Shown piece after piece: positions 16,051-23,917 of a stretch of 32,941 bases of DNA. The stretch spans positions 1 through 32,941 of the forward strand of contig CALYTW010000013.1 in the NCBI GenBank assembly GCA_945487905.1, read 5' to 3'. The DNA comes from an uncultured cyanobacterium (GTDB taxonomy: Bacteria > Cyanobacteriota > Vampirovibrionia > Gastranaerophilales > Gastranaerophilaceae). Position 1 is the stretch's first letter. Each line of letters starts with the position of its first letter. The position numbers and the translations under genes are program-made. The notes beneath the pieces are model-generated. The model worked only from the letters and a program-made list of their open reading frames with translations. It did no database searches and was not told the origin of the DNA.

Positions 16051-16227
16051 CGTTTTTCCTCTGATTCTCTTAAATTAAAATATATTAAAAATCAGTTTAA
16101 AAATAAACCATTATAATCAGTTAGTTATAATCTTTTATAGTTGTGTTCTTTGTACATTTTGCTTATCCGAAACAAAAATTTTCCCCATTTTTTCTGCTTT
16201 TCTCAGTATATTATTTCCACCAAAAAT

Positions 16228-17100
16228 TCAGACTTTTAGACAAAACTCCTTTTCCAAGATATCATTAATAATCCTCGAAATCTTTTTAGCACCTTTTATG
16301 TTCAAATGATGTTCATCATAAAATTCTTCATGCTCAAACCCGTTATCGTCATACAGGTTTAATATTTTAACTTTGGGATGTTTTGAACACGCAGAATATA
16401 ATTTTTCAAACAGAATCTCTTTTTCAGGCAAAGTATTTCTGTATTCAGCCGGCATGGGAGATATTACAATAAGCAAATTTTGGTTGTTTTCTTGAATTGC
16501 TCCCATAAATTTTTCAAAATATTCCATTTGAGAACTCTCACGCTGATTTCCCTTATAATGCTTTAATGCTATTTTTTTAGCTTTTTCAGGATTTATATTG
16601 GTAGTATCAAAATAATCTTTTGGCATACCCCCTCTGTAATCCGGATTCTTTTCGGTTTTTTCATAAAACTCATCGACCTTTGATTTAAAGTGTTTTTCAA
16701 ACCACGGTAAATGCTTCTTTTTTGCAATTTCAGGAAACTGATAATCAATTCCGTACATAACTTTGTATAAAACAGCAAGCTTCTTTTCATTTGTTTTTAT
16801 CAGACAATGCCCCGGAGTAAATACAGAAAACGACAAAATAATGTTTTTTATTTTCGGGTTTTCACTATACAAAAGATTGTATAATTTATAAGAATAGTAC
16901 AAATCCTGCGACGCCATGCTCATATTTATTCCCGAATCATCAGGAATATACGAACCCATGTGAGAAGAACCCAAGGCAAGCGTTTGATAATCTTTCACAT
17001 GCTTATAAGCACAGTACGTACGAATTATACCAGGCAGATACAAAACTTTTCCCCTTAATATATCAATAAACTCTTGTACAAATCTTATTTTCACACGCAC
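16228..17100 (-). CDS. SGNH-like protein of the glycan locus
   Basis: About 290 residues, no signal peptide or convincing transmembrane helix. LALGSSHMGSY near residue 43 looks like SGNH block I (nucleophile Ser47), and FYDEHHLNIKGA near 261 looks like block V (Asp-x-x-His). ISPMPAEYRN lies between. Proteins of this kind in polysaccharide loci remove or transfer acyl groups, but the activity here is not shown. Start is uncertain: TTG at 17103, GTG at 17100 or GTG at 17094, all behind one GAGG; I chose 17100. It lies 70 bp after the XRE gene. A remnant of a second copy of this gene is at 14747-14815. Confidence 0.7.
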   Translation of the reverse strand: MRVKIRFVQEFIDILRGKVLYLPGIIRTYCAYKHVKDYQTLALGSSHMGSYIPDDSGINMSMASQDLYYSYKLYNLLYSENPKIKNIILSFSVFTPGHCLIKTNEKKLAVLYKVMYGIDYQFPEIAKKKHLPWFEKHFKSKVDEFYEKTEKNPDYRGGMPKDYFDTTNINPEKAKKIALKHYKGNQRESSQMEYFEKFMGAIQENNQNLLIVISPMPAEYRNTLPEKEILFEKLYSACSKHPKVKILNLYDDNGFEHEEFYDEHHLNIKGAKKISRIINDILEKEFCLKV

Positions 17101-17170
17101 CAATCCTCTGTCACTTGTTTTTACACAACTGCAAAAACTCTTATGCTGTTAACGGAATTACAAATATCTT

Positions 17171-17482
17171 CTAATCGTATTTTATAATTTCCAAATACAA
17201 TTTCAACTCTTTTTCTGAAGAAGTATGAATAATTTTCTGTAATTCATTTTTACGTTCAGAAATAATGCCACTCTCTGCTATTCCAAAATCTTTAAAAGAC
17301 AGCTTTAAAATTTCAGCTATTTTAAAGAAATTATCCAGAGCAGGATAATTTTTACCGGTTTCGATTTTACTAAGATGTTTTTCGCTTATACCAGCTTTTT
17401 CAGCAAGTTCAGATTGTCTTAAACCCTGCTCTTTTCTGGCATTTTTAATAATACCTGCCACATATTCTTTCGTATAATCCAT
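17171..17482 (-). CDS. XRE-family helix-turn-helix regulator
   Basis: A 103-residue protein with a Cro/C1-type HTH over about residues 8-62 (IIKNARKEQGLRQSELAEKA, then GISEKHLSKIETG). A short helical tail, LQKIIHTSSEKELKLYLEI, follows. It is the first gene of the leftward glycan locus and faces the divergent SGNH gene across 183 bp. A perfect palindrome TTATCTT-N6-AAGATAA starts 10 bp upstream of its ATG and would suit autorepression. The same tail sequence, diverged, ends the chimeric frame at 14814-15191, so a paralogue once existed there. Confidence 0.9.
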   Translation of the reverse strand: MDYTKEYVAGIIKNARKEQGLRQSELAEKAGISEKHLSKIETGKNYPALDNFFKIAEILKLSFKDFGIAESGIISERKNELQKIIHTSSEKELKLYLEIIKYD

Positions 17483-17492
17483 ACAAAACCCC

Positions 17493-17512
17493 TTATCTTT
17501 CTATTAAGATAA
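17493..17512. promoter_or_regulatory. Palindromic operator candidate upstream of the XRE gene
   Basis: TTATCTT (17493-17499) and AAGATAA (17506-17512) form a perfect 7-bp inverted repeat with a 6-bp spacer, just ahead of the regulator's ribosome site. Size and place fit an XRE dimer site. Confidence 0.5.
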
Positions 17513-17566
17513 ACTATTTAACCACCCATAAAAACATTACACGTAGCTATTAATAATAAAAACCGC

Positions 17567-17617
17567 CACATGTATTGACCACTTGTCCAAAACATGGTAT
17601 AAGTAATCACATGTATT
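17567..17617. repeat. Direct repeat CACATGTATT flanking a promoter
   Basis: CACATGTATT occurs at 17567-17576 and 17608-17617, followed by GACC and ACC respectively. The copies are 41 bp apart (about four helical turns). They sit over the -35 and just past the -10 of the rightward promoter, so they could be a paired regulator site. Confidence 0.45.
17575..17603 (+). promoter_or_regulatory. Promoter of the divergent SGNH hydrolase gene
   Basis: TTGACC (17575-17580), a 17-bp spacer and TATAAG (17598-17603) with TGG directly before the -10 (extended -10). The predicted start is about 55 bp ahead of the ATG at 17666. Confidence 0.65.
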
Positions 17618-17665
17618 ACCTCGTGAAAGTAATCTTTAAATTGCATAAAGAAATCGGAGAAAATA

Positions 17666-18448
17666 ATGTCACTAAAAAACATATTTTTAGCAGTCCTTAC
17701 AGCATTAATAACAGTATGCCTTATTTTCGAAATTATCATTTATTCAGGCTATAAAAGACTATGTAGAGATATAAATTTTGGCAGTTCAAAGTTTGAGTTA
17801 CTTAAAACCGAGTTTGATTATTTTGCACACTATTACAAGTATCAGACAGAATACTCTTCCGATGCCTTCAACTATTTGGCAATAGGAAATAGTATAACCC
17901 TTACACCTGAATTCGGACATGGTATGTGTTCCACAAAACCCGATAATGATTATTTTAACCTTGTACAAAAAAGCTTATTGAAAAATCATCCGAAAGTAAT
18001 TGCTTATCCATATAATTTCGCAGTATGGGAAAGAAGCAATAACAGAGAAGAAACCCTTTGTCTGCTTGATACATATTTAGATAAAAAACTTAATCTTGTT
18101 TCAATACAACTTGGCGAAAATGTGCAGGACATAACAACTTTGGAACAAGATTTTATACATCTTATAAATTATGTGAAGGATAAAGCACCAAATGCCAAAG
18201 TAATTATTGTTGGCGATTTTTGGAATAAAGACGTTAACGCAATACGGAAAAAATCAGCTGAAATTTCCGGTTGTGACTTTGTTGATATCTCAGCAATCAT
18301 AGGAAATAAGAATTTTCAATCTAAAGAAGGAACTGTCTCAATGCGACAGAATGGCTCTAAATGTATTGTAACTAAGGATATGTCCACACACCCCGGAGAT
18401 ACCGGAATGGAATATATCGCACAAGAGATACTAAAACATTTAAATTAA
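17666..18448 (+). CDS. Membrane-anchored SGNH/GDSL hydrolase-like protein
   Basis: 260 residues with one N-terminal transmembrane segment (about 5-27), probably leaving the domain outside the cytoplasmic membrane. The SGNH blocks are visible: AIGNSIT (nucleophile Ser76, Asn at the usual Asp position), SIQLGENVQD (block III-like with Asn), IIVGDFW, and DMSTHPGDTGMEYIA with His242 as catalytic base. Likely substrates are acyl groups on a cell-surface sugar. It is transcribed away from the glycan locus but shares the regulatory region with its XRE gene. Its ATG has GGAGAA upstream. The relation to the SGNH-like gene at 16228-17100 is only at fold level. Confidence 0.8.
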   Translation: MSLKNIFLAVLTALITVCLIFEIIIYSGYKRLCRDINFGSSKFELLKTEFDYFAHYYKYQTEYSSDAFNYLAIGNSITLTPEFGHGMCSTKPDNDYFNLVQKSLLKNHPKVIAYPYNFAVWERSNNREETLCLLDTYLDKKLNLVSIQLGENVQDITTLEQDFIHLINYVKDKAPNAKVIIVGDFWNKDVNAIRKKSAEISGCDFVDISAIIGNKNFQSKEGTVSMRQNGSKCIVTKDMSTHPGDTGMEYIAQEILKHLN

Positions 18449-18500
18449 CCCGCTAAACAGATGAAAAACATTTTGTTTGATATAAAACTGTATATAAAAA

Positions 18501-18529
18501 GAAAAAGTTGCCATTTGAATAACGGCAAC
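18501..18529 (-). terminator. Hairpin between the SGNH gene and murA
   Basis: GTTGCC (18507-18512) pairs with GGCAAC (18524-18529). The T-run flanks it on the minus-strand side (TTTTTCTTTTT), so as drawn it would stop leftward transcripts. Rightward, only ATTAAATAAAC follows. It may be a weak bidirectional terminator for the SGNH gene. Confidence 0.5.
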
Positions 18530-18824
18530 ATTAAATAAACACGAGGATATTAAGAGAGAGTATAAAAAGAATCTTTTTTATGACTTGGTTGAAATAAATT
18601 ATCCAACTCTTTGTCGCTTCTTTTGTTTTTTGTTTTGTTCGGTTCCTTAATCCTTACATTTATATAAAGTATTTTCTTTTTGCAAAATTGCCTTTTTTGT
18701 TTTATTTTTTTTAAAATTGTTACACTCCTTAAAACTGTATACACCAAATCTAGAATCTGTATATATCAAATATATGAAAACTAAAATCATGTATATACTC
18801 AAATTTGTCACAAATATTTCGTGC

Positions 18825-18853
18825 TTTACAATAGAGAATAATAATTGTATGAT
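18825..18853 (+). promoter_or_regulatory. murA-mfd operon promoter
   Basis: TTTACA (18825-18830), exactly 17 bp, then TATGAT (18848-18853). Transcription would start near 18860, a few bases before the GGAGG ribosome site at 18867-18871. The same TTTACA-N17-TATGAT layout occurs before the TPR gene at the right end. Confidence 0.7.
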
Positions 18854-18875
18854 TATAGAGTAAATTGGAGGAATT

Positions 18876-20201
18876 TTGGCTGACAAGTTTAGAATACATG
18901 GCGGAGAAATTTTGAGGGGCGAAGTATCAATATGCGGAGCTAAAAACTCTGTATTAAAGCTTCTTGCGGCAGCTATTTTGGTTAAAGGCTGCACAAAAAT
19001 ATACAATGTGCCTGATTTGACGGATGTTAAAATAATGCTTAAGGTTTTGTCGGAATTAGGAGCAAAGCTTGATTATAATATGGAAGAAAAGTCTGTTGTT
19101 GTTGATGCAACAAATATTTCATCAATTACAGCAAAGTATGAACTTGTAAGCAAAATGAGAGCATCTTTTACTATTCTGGGTGCATTAATTTCACGATGCA
19201 AAGAAGCTATTGTTGCTCTCCCCGGCGGTTGTGCAATCGGAGAGCGCAGGGTTGATTTTCATATAAAAGGCTTAGAATCTTTGGGTGCAAAAATCAAGAT
19301 AGAAAACGGTTATGTTCACGCAAAAGCACCGAAACTTGTCGGAACTGATTTATACTTGGATATTCCGTCAGTCGGTGCAACAGAAAATCTTATGCTTGCT
19401 GCAGTAACGGCACAAGGTTCAACAAGAATTCAAAATGCTGCTCAAGAGCCTGAAATCGTTGATTTGGCAAACTTTTTAAATACAATAGGCGCTGATATCA
19501 TCGGTGCAGGGACTTCTGAAATCGTTATCAACGGTGTGAAGCTTGAAAATTTCCATTCCGCAGAATATACCACAATCCCCGACAGAATTGAAGCAGGAAC
19601 TTTTATGTCGGCTGTTGTTGCAACAAGGGGTAAAGCTTTAATAAAAAATGTTTATCCTGCACACCTGACGTTTTTCAATGATAAGCTTATTCAAATGGGA
19701 GCCGGTATAAAACTTGCAGATCCGACTTCAATTGAAGTAAGCGCAAGAGGAAGACTGAATTCCATAAATTTTGTAACTCAGCCATACCCTGGATTTCCGA
19801 CTGATTTACAGGCAATTGCAATGAGTCTTTTAACCACTGCAAACGGGGTAGGGATTATTACCGAAAGTCTTTATGAAAACAGATTTATGCAAGTTCCTGA
19901 TTTAAGAAGAATGGGCGCTGATATACATCAGGACAGAAATCACGCCATAATAAAGGGTGTAAAAAGCCTTGAGAGTGCACATGTAGCAGCGAGCGATTTG
20001 AGAGCAGGTGCAGCATTGGTTATTGCAGGGCTTATGGCAAACGGAGAAACAATCGTTGAAAAATTGCATCATATAGACAGAGGGTATGAAGCTTTTGAAA
20101 AGAAGCTTGCTTCTCTAGGTGCGAAAATTGTACGTTTTAACGACGAAGATATAAATTTAGAACCAAATTCAATGGGGGTAGTGAATGAGTCCCGTTTATA
20201 A
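18876..20201 (+). CDS. murA: UDP-N-acetylglucosamine 1-carboxyvinyltransferase
   Basis: MurA adds enolpyruvate from PEP to UDP-GlcNAc, the first committed step of peptidoglycan synthesis in the cytoplasm. The 441-residue protein starts IHGGEILRGEVSICGAKNSV with the conserved Lys in GAKN. The active-site loop LPGGCAIGERRVDFHIKGLE keeps the catalytic Cys119, so the enzyme is expected to be fosfomycin-sensitive type. RGGAAL-like and PGFPTDLQA motifs are also present (LRAGAAL, YPGFPTDLQA). The start is a TTG four bases after GGAGG. Its 3' end overlaps the next gene by 17 bp. Confidence 0.96.
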   Translation: MADKFRIHGGEILRGEVSICGAKNSVLKLLAAAILVKGCTKIYNVPDLTDVKIMLKVLSELGAKLDYNMEEKSVVVDATNISSITAKYELVSKMRASFTILGALISRCKEAIVALPGGCAIGERRVDFHIKGLESLGAKIKIENGYVHAKAPKLVGTDLYLDIPSVGATENLMLAAVTAQGSTRIQNAAQEPEIVDLANFLNTIGADIIGAGTSEIVINGVKLENFHSAEYTTIPDRIEAGTFMSAVVATRGKALIKNVYPAHLTFFNDKLIQMGAGIKLADPTSIEVSARGRLNSINFVTQPYPGFPTDLQAIAMSLLTTANGVGIITESLYENRFMQVPDLRRMGADIHQDRNHAIIKGVKSLESAHVAASDLRAGAALVIAGLMANGETIVEKLHHIDRGYEAFEKKLASLGAKIVRFNDEDINLEPNSMGVVNESRL

Positions 20202-20529
20202 GAGATGGTATGACCATGACCCTAAATTATTAGAGGTTATAGAGCTTTTAAAAAATTATCAAGATGAATTGAAAGAACATGCGGTTGTATTTCTGGACAA
20301 ACTTGAGCAAAAAGTATCCAAGGATGCACTCGACAGATTTTACGATTTGGTAAAACCTGTTAACGGTTCAAGATGGTACGATAAAGACCCTATTATTTCA
20401 AAGACCGTTGAAATATTGCGTGTTGTACCTCCGGAAGTTCAACATGCCTGCGCAGAAAGATTTATTGCTGCGATAAAAGAAATGGGAATAGATTACGAAA
20501 GCCCTAATTTTAAGAATGAAGCCCGATAA
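20185..20529 (+). CDS. Small protein with two RWYDxDP repeats
   Basis: I do not recognise this 114-residue protein. It is an internal duplication: KRWYDHDPKLLEVIELLK at about 6-23 and SRWYDKDPIISKTVEILR at about 62-79, 56 residues apart. Each is followed by a predicted amphipathic helix pair. No signal, membrane segment or metal site is visible; it should be a soluble, mostly helical cytoplasmic protein. It overlaps murA (17 bp) and mfd (14 bp), so all three are probably translated together. Conservation of such overlaps suggests it is real and linked to envelope or DNA housekeeping, but no function can be given. Confidence 0.8.
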   Translation: MSPVYKRWYDHDPKLLEVIELLKNYQDELKEHAVVFLDKLEQKVSKDALDRFYDLVKPVNGSRWYDKDPIISKTVEILRVVPPEVQHACAERFIAAIKEMGIDYESPNFKNEAR

Positions 20530-23500
20530 TTGTTCATTTTATAAAAGTTTTGAAAGATTAATTAAGGCCGGAAGGGGGTTTACTCTAACAGGTTTAACCT
20601 CATTTAGCCGGATTTGGATGGCTAAAAATATTGCGGATATTTCTGGAAAAAAAATACTGTTTATAACTTCAACCGAACAGACCGCATTAAAGTATAATGC
20701 CGATTTAGAGATATTATTTGGAATTAAGTCAGAAGTTTTGCCTTACACAAATATATCTCCCTATGAAACTTTGCAGGCAAGTTTATATGATTATCAAAAG
20801 CAAATAAAAGTCTTAAAAAACGGCTCGGATTTTGTCATAATGCCGATTAAAGCAATTACCGAAAAATTTCCGAGCATCAGATTTTTTGATGAAAATAAAC
20901 TTTGTCTTAAAATCGGAGATTCTATTTCACAAAAAGAATTGCTTAATAAACTCGTATCATTCGGTTACAAACGCTCGACAATGGTGTCTGACATTGGCGA
21001 ATTTTCGATTAGAGGAGATATTGCCGATATTTATTCTCTTTATGATTTACCCATTAGAATTGAATTTTGGGGAGACGAAATTGTTGATATAAGGTTTTTC
21101 GATAATGAAACTCAAAAATCAATTGATAAAATTAAAGAAACAGAAATTTATCCGTTGTATAAATTTGTTTTGCCGAAACAAGCACCCGAAGAATTTAGCA
21201 CAAAATTGAAAGAAGAATTTAACGAGGAAGGATATTTTGAGGGTGTAAATGTATACCAATCTTATTTTAATCCAGATTTAGTTTCGGTTTTGGATTATTT
21301 TAAAGACTACATAATTGTCTTCGACGAAATAGCAGAATTAAATGCAAAGCTTGCACAGATTGAAGAAAACTTGCAAAAATCCTATGAAGAAGCTATAAAA
21401 ACCGAACAAATAGAATCTTTAAAAAATTTAAACCATTTTAGCGAAGCGGAAATTCGGCAGACATCCGCAGTATTTCAAAAAATTTATCTGAATAACTTTC
21501 TTTCCGATGAATCAAATGAGGTTATAGATATTGATTCGAGAACCATACCAATATTTGATGCAGATATGGAAAGGTTATCCAAATTTTTGCTTGAAAGGAA
21601 AGACTATGAAATCACTATTGCGACAGACTTTAAGGAACGTGTAAAAGAAATTTTGTCCGAATATGGCATTTTTAATTCGAATTATGTCGATAATATAAAT
21701 TCATCCGGTACGGAAATGCCTGACGGGAAAATGCTAATTATTACAGACAGAGAGCTTTTTAACAAACGTCAAAAAGATATTCCGTCAGTCAGAAGGAGTA
21801 AATACAAAGAAAAAGCAGAGTATATTGAAAATATTAACGACATAAAAGAAGGGGAATATGTAGTTCATTCTGTTCACGGGGTTGGTATATACATAGGTCT
21901 TACGAAACAGGAATTTGACGGTCAATTAAAAGACTATTTGACAATTGAATATGCAAACAAAGACAAATTGCATATTCCTGCGGAGCAAATCAACATGTTA
22001 TGCCGATATAGAGGCTCGGGGCAGATTAAGCCAAAACTTTCCAGAATGGGCGGAAGTGATTGGGAAGGAGTAAAAGCACGAGTCAAAAAAGCTGTTGAGG
22101 CTATTGCGTATGATTTACTCAGACTTTATGCACGAAGAAAAATGCAGGAAGGAATTGCGTTTGCAGAGGATTCTCCGCTTCAGGTTGAAATGGAAGAAGC
22201 ATTTGAATACATAGAAACTCCTGACCAAATGAAAGCTATAACAGAAATTAAATCTGACATGGAGTCTTCAAATCCTATGGATAGACTGATATGCGGAGAT
22301 GTTGGATTTGGGAAAACCGAAGTTGCAATGAGAGCCATGTTTAAGGCGGTAACATCTTTAAAACAAGTTGCCGTAATAGTTCCGACAACAATTCTTGCCT
22401 TACAGCATTATCAAACGATTTCCGAAAGATTTAAGCCTTTTGGAGTCGATGTCGAGCTTCTTTGCAGATTCAGAAGCAATAAGGAGCAGAAAGAAACGCT
22501 TAAAAACCTTGCAACAGGAAAATGTGACGTAGTTGTTGCAACTCATGCACTTTTGCAAGACAAGGTTATTTTTAAGGATTTGGGCTTACTCATCATAGAT
22601 GAGGAACACAGGTTTGGAGTAAGACATAAAGAAAAGTTGAAAGAATTTAGAGAAAACATTGATATAATTTCAATGTCAGCAACTCCGATTCCGAGAACGC
22701 TTTATATGTCGCTTTCCGGAATAAAAGATATTTCAATAATAAACACTCCTCCGCAAAACAGACTTCCCATTAAAACTTATGTCGGAGAGTTTAACGAGCA
22801 AACTGTACGAAATGCAATTACAAATGAACTTGACAGAGACGGACAGGTTTTCTATTTGTATAACAGAGTCGAAACAATTAACGAATTTAAACTTCAGCTC
22901 CAAAAACTTGTTCCACATGCACGAATAGCAGTCGGTCACGGGCAGTTGAGCGAAAAAGAACTTGAAGAAGTTATAATCGGTTTTGATAACCACGAAAGCG
23001 ATATATTGCTTTGTACAACGATTATTGAAAACGGTTTGGATATATCGAATGCAAATACAATAATTGTCCATGATGCTGATAAATTCGGACTTGCACAACT
23101 TTATCAACTCAGAGGTCGTGTTGGAAGAAGCGAAAAACAAGCTTATTGTTACTGTTTCTACAAGAAAAATAAAGAATTAACCCAAGAAGCTTCCGAAAGA
23201 TTAAAAGCGATAAAGGAATTTACGACTCTCGGAAGCGGATATAGAATAGCCATGCGTGATGTTGAGATAAGAGGTGTCGGAAACATTTTGGGTACAAAAC
23301 AGCACGGACACATGATAAATGTCGGGTTTGATACATATTGCCAACTTCTTGAAGAAACAGTTAACGAACTTAAGGGCGAAGGGGTAAATAAAGTCAAGCC
23401 GACAGTCGTTGACATCAATGTAACGGCATTTATTCCTGATGAATGGGTCGGTTCAAAAGAACAGAAAATGATTGAATACAAACGTCTTGCGGATGTTAAA

Positions 23501-23884
23501 AATGAAATTGAGCTTGACTATATCGTATCCGAATGGAAAGACAGATTTTCAAGAATTCCTGATGAAGTTGAAAACCTTATTAAGCTTATAAAAATACGTT
23601 TAACAGCAACGGAATGCGGAATTTCGGTTGTACGTGAAGCAAGTGAGAGCATAAGAATCTATACCCCGTTTACTCCTTACGAATGGAATATTTTAAAACA
23701 AAATATTAACAGAGAAATTCTTAAAAAAATCAAATTTGCCCCTGTACCAAAATCTTGTGTTGAAGGCAAGTCCATCTTGTTAATTGATACGGACACAATG
23801 CCTTTTAACGAAGTTTTTGAAACACTGACAAACTTATTTTATTCGATAAAAGAAGTTGTGAATAAGTATCAGAATATTGTATAA
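20516..23884 (+). CDS. mfd: Transcription-repair coupling factor Mfd
   Basis: Mfd pushes stalled RNA polymerase off DNA lesions and recruits UvrA. The 1122-residue protein has the full layout: UvrB-like N-terminal region, CarD-like RNA polymerase interaction domain at about 445-510 (YVVHSVHGVGIYIG), Walker A GDVGFGKTE near 594 and DEEH box near 694. These are followed by the SATPIPRTL motif, the conserved LRGRVGR (motif VI) near 863, and a C-terminal TRCF domain from about 980. All helicase motifs are intact. Its ATG lies within the previous gene. After its stop, 33 bp separate it from the convergent synthase gene, with no clear terminator. Confidence 0.97.
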   Translation: MKPDNCSFYKSFERLIKAGRGFTLTGLTSFSRIWMAKNIADISGKKILFITSTEQTALKYNADLEILFGIKSEVLPYTNISPYETLQASLYDYQKQIKVLKNGSDFVIMPIKAITEKFPSIRFFDENKLCLKIGDSISQKELLNKLVSFGYKRSTMVSDIGEFSIRGDIADIYSLYDLPIRIEFWGDEIVDIRFFDNETQKSIDKIKETEIYPLYKFVLPKQAPEEFSTKLKEEFNEEGYFEGVNVYQSYFNPDLVSVLDYFKDYIIVFDEIAELNAKLAQIEENLQKSYEEAIKTEQIESLKNLNHFSEAEIRQTSAVFQKIYLNNFLSDESNEVIDIDSRTIPIFDADMERLSKFLLERKDYEITIATDFKERVKEILSEYGIFNSNYVDNINSSGTEMPDGKMLIITDRELFNKRQKDIPSVRRSKYKEKAEYIENINDIKEGEYVVHSVHGVGIYIGLTKQEFDGQLKDYLTIEYANKDKLHIPAEQINMLCRYRGSGQIKPKLSRMGGSDWEGVKARVKKAVEAIAYDLLRLYARRKMQEGIAFAEDSPLQVEMEEAFEYIETPDQMKAITEIKSDMESSNPMDRLICGDVGFGKTEVAMRAMFKAVTSLKQVAVIVPTTILALQHYQTISERFKPFGVDVELLCRFRSNKEQKETLKNLATGKCDVVVATHALLQDKVIFKDLGLLIIDEEHRFGVRHKEKLKEFRENIDIISMSATPIPRTLYMSLSGIKDISIINTPPQNRLPIKTYVGEFNEQTVRNAITNELDRDGQVFYLYNRVETINEFKLQLQKLVPHARIAVGHGQLSEKELEEVIIGFDNHESDILLCTTIIENGLDISNANTIIVHDADKFGLAQLYQLRGRVGRSEKQAYCYCFYKKNKELTQEASERLKAIKEFTTLGSGYRIAMRDVEIRGVGNILGTKQHGHMINVGFDTYCQLLEETVNELKGEGVNKVKPTVVDINVTAFIPDEWVGSKEQKMIEYKRLADVKNEIELDYIVSEWKDRFSRIPDEVENLIKLIKIRLTATECGISVVREASESIRIYTPFTPYEWNILKQNINREILKKIKFAPVPKSCVEGKSILLIDTDTMPFNEVFETLTNLFYSIKEVVNKYQNIV

Positions 23885-23917
23885 ATCCAAAATACCAAAT
23901 ATTATACAATAAGAACC

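Larger units (their letters stand above)
18449..18875. other. 427-bp intergenic region before murA
   Basis: An AT-rich stretch with no convincing gene. It contains the hairpin at 18507-18529, a T-rich middle (18560-18730), and the murA promoter at 18825-18853. Short minus-strand frames here lack a ribosome site and have low-complexity Lys/Asn content typical of chance. Confidence 0.6.

Noticed and set aside
10085-17482. Insertion-sequence or integron origin of the duplicated glycan genes
   Set aside because: No transposase, integrase, terminal inverted repeats or target duplications were found at the repeat edges. The left edge is a simple T-run.
18550-19006. Two minus-strand frames of 65 and 119 codons upstream of murA
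   Set aside because: One runs antisense into murA, both are Lys/Asn/Ile-rich, and neither has a ribosome site. They also cross the well-supported murA promoter.
22733-23140. 135-codon minus-strand frame
   Set aside because: Antisense to the conserved helicase motifs of mfd; no independent support.
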